From: an uncultured Bacteroidales bacterium
GTDB lineage: Bacteria > Bacteroidota > Bacteroidia > Bacteroidales > Bacteroidaceae
NCBI GenBank assembly: GCA_902779535.1
Contig: CACZBX010000008.1
Coordinates: 1 to 64,000, forward strand
Length of the DNA: 64,000 nt
Reading direction: 5' to 3'
Of this stretch, positions 62,923 to 64,000 are shown piece after piece. Positions within the stretch are counted from its first letter, which is position 1. Each line of letters starts with the position of its first letter. The notes beneath the pieces were generated by a model, which had not been told where the DNA came from, made no database searches, and worked only from the letters and a program-made list of their open reading frames with translations. A program made the translations under genes and the position numbers.

Positions 62923-64000
62923 ATGAGAAAACATTATTTTTTATTTTTGACATTGATCTTAGGTATATGTTTAGTCGGCTGTAAGCCATCGGATAAAGAA
63001 CCGGCTTATAAGAATCCCAACCTGCCGGTAGAGAAACGTGTGAATGATTTATTGTCGCGTATGACGTTGGACGAGAAAATCCTCCAACTCAATCAGTATG
63101 CAACGGGGCCGAACGACAATCCGAACAATATCGGTGAAGTGAAGCGTCGGCTTCCTTCCGAGATTGGTTCACTAATCTACCGTACAGAGGACCCTGAACT
63201 GCGCAACAAACTGCAGAGATCGGCGGTCGAAGAGACTCGTCTAGGCATTCCGATCATCTTCGGCTACGATGTAATCCACGGCTTCCGTACGATTTTCCCG
63301 ATTCCGTTGGCCCAAGCCATGTCGTGGAATCCTGAACTGGTACGACAGGCTGCTTCGGTTGCTGCGAAGGAGGCATGGTACTCGGGAATCGACTGGACGT
63401 TTGCCCCGATGATTGATGTGGCTCGCGATGGCCGGTGGGGACGAATCGCTGAGGGATATGGAGAAGATCCTTATACGACGGCCGTCTTTACCAAGGCTGC
63501 CGTGCAAGGCTTTCAGGGTGAAGATATGTCGGCCGACGGGAAAGTGGCTGCTTGCTTGAAACATTTCGCCGGTTATGGCGCTTGCGAGGGCGGACGCGAC
63601 TATGGCTATACGGAGATCTCTCGACAAACGCTTTGGGATACTTATCTTCCTCCGTACGAGGCGGGGGTGAAGGCAGGCGCTGCCACCGTGATGAGCGCGT
63701 TTACCAATATCTCAGGCGTACCGGCTACCATCAATAAGTACCTTCTTACAGATATTCTGAAAGAAAAATGGGGGCACGACGGTTTTATCGTTTCCGACTG
63801 GGGTGCTATCGGTCAACTACTGAACCAAGGTGCAACGGCCGACAGCATGGAATGTGCGGTCAAAGCATTCAATGCCGGACTGGAGATGGATATGATGTCG
63901 GATTGCTACGGCAAGTTCCTGAAGAAGGCAGTCGAAGAGAAGAAAGTATCAATGGTGCAGATTGATGAATCGGTTCGCCGCGTCTTACGCCTGAAGTTCC
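62923..64000 (+). CDS. GH3 beta-glucosidase, lipoprotein, 3' end cut off by window
   Basis: The first 359 codons of a family 3 glycoside hydrolase are in the window, with no stop; typical length is about 750. It has a type II signal peptide (Cys20 in LVGC). The (beta/alpha)8 domain shows RVNDLLSRMTLDEK, GYDVIHGFRTIFP, FAPMIDVARDGRWGR, KHFAGYG and the nucleophile Asp292 in FIVSDWGA. The catalytic acid/base domain lies beyond the window. It probably cleaves beta-glucosides in the periplasm or at the cell surface. Similar to BglX by these motifs, but substrate is not proven. Confidence 0.93.
   Translation, partial: MRKHYFLFLTLILGICLVGCKPSDKEPAYKNPNLPVEKRVNDLLSRMTLDEKILQLNQYATGPNDNPNNIGEVKRRLPSEIGSLIYRTEDPELRNKLQRSAVEETRLGIPIIFGYDVIHGFRTIFPIPLAQAMSWNPELVRQAASVAAKEAWYSGIDWTFAPMIDVARDGRWGRIAEGYGEDPYTTAVFTKAAVQGFQGEDMSADGKVAACLKHFAGYGACEGGRDYGYTEISRQTLWDTYLPPYEAGVKAGAATVMSAFTNISGVPATINKYLLTDILKEKWGHDGFIVSDWGAIGQLLNQGATADSMECAVKAFNAGLEMDMMSDCYGKFLKKAVEEKKVSMVQIDESVRRVLRLKF

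Noticed and set aside
1..64000. tRNA, rRNA, prophage, toxin-antitoxin, restriction or biosynthetic gene cluster
   Set aside because: I looked for their usual genes and motifs on both strands and saw none; the window is core metabolism and envelope genes apart from the IS at the left edge.

Overview
The window looks like chromosome from a gut-type Bacteroidales bacterium, probably Parabacteroides or a close relative (genus is my inference). The evidence is the repeated TAnnTTTG promoter -7 box, sometimes with a TTTG -33 box 19-20 nt upstream, a short primary sigma factor without region 1.1, a six-gene Na+-NQR operon, type III glutamine synthetase, short CRP/FNR regulators and many Bacteroidetes-specific DUF families (4492, 4494, 4738, 4836, 5686, 3943). 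Apart from the IS at the left edge it reads as core genome: I see no phage, CRISPR array, integron, tRNA or rRNA.

Layout: 1-774 is the 3' part of an IS982-type transposase, in the same direction as the cytochrome bd operon behind it (DUF4492-cydA-cydB, 893-3819). On the minus strand follow rnpB (4531-4872) and riboflavin synthase. Then come a DegQ/HtrA protease, the primary sigma factor rpoD, two small exported proteins with an MFS carrier, and a six-gene plus-strand operon (9982-15879: nucleoside permease, bifunctional nuclease, rsmE, DUF4836 lipoprotein, ABC ATPase, FtsX/MacB-type permease). A CRP/FNR regulator is followed by a 4 x 22-nt palindromic repeat array.

From 16685 to 22513 the minus strand carries an acyl-CoA ligase, a solenoid-repeat protein and a DUF3943 protein in one coupled operon, then yggS and DUF4494. 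A LolC/E-like permease (plus) converges on a six-gene minus operon that joins an HU/SPOR envelope protein and an FHA protein to the cobalamin nucleotide-loop genes cobU-cobT-cobS-cobC. serB, a cysteine-less TlpA-like protein and a secreted C1B peptidase precede the nqrABCDEF operon (33266-39110).

The right half holds a DEAD-box helicase, serC-serA-DUF1015, a lipoprotein nucleoside hydrolase, an NhaD-type Na+/H+ antiporter, a GH115 alpha-glucuronidase, an acyltransferase with a small HExxH protein, an iron-sulfur flavoprotein, mscL, gapA, miaA-lipid kinase-kdsA, a second CRP/FNR protein, glnN, a DUF5686 outer-membrane protein, a second 4 x 22-nt repeat array, guaA and the start of a GH3 beta-glucosidase cut by the window end.

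Themes that connect genes: respiration and sodium energetics (bd oxidase, NQR, NhaD), the complete phosphorylated serine pathway (serA, serB, serC) with a DUF1015 partner, B12 loop assembly, and envelope biogenesis (kdsA, Lol-type permeases, SPOR, DegQ). I do not see one spectacular new system. The strongest unexplained signals are the two related 22-nt palindromic arrays, the palindrome at the acyl-CoA ligase start site, the DUF4836-ABC-permease unit whose ATPase lacks its H-loop histidine, and the DGHHR-bearing DUF1015 protein behind serCA.
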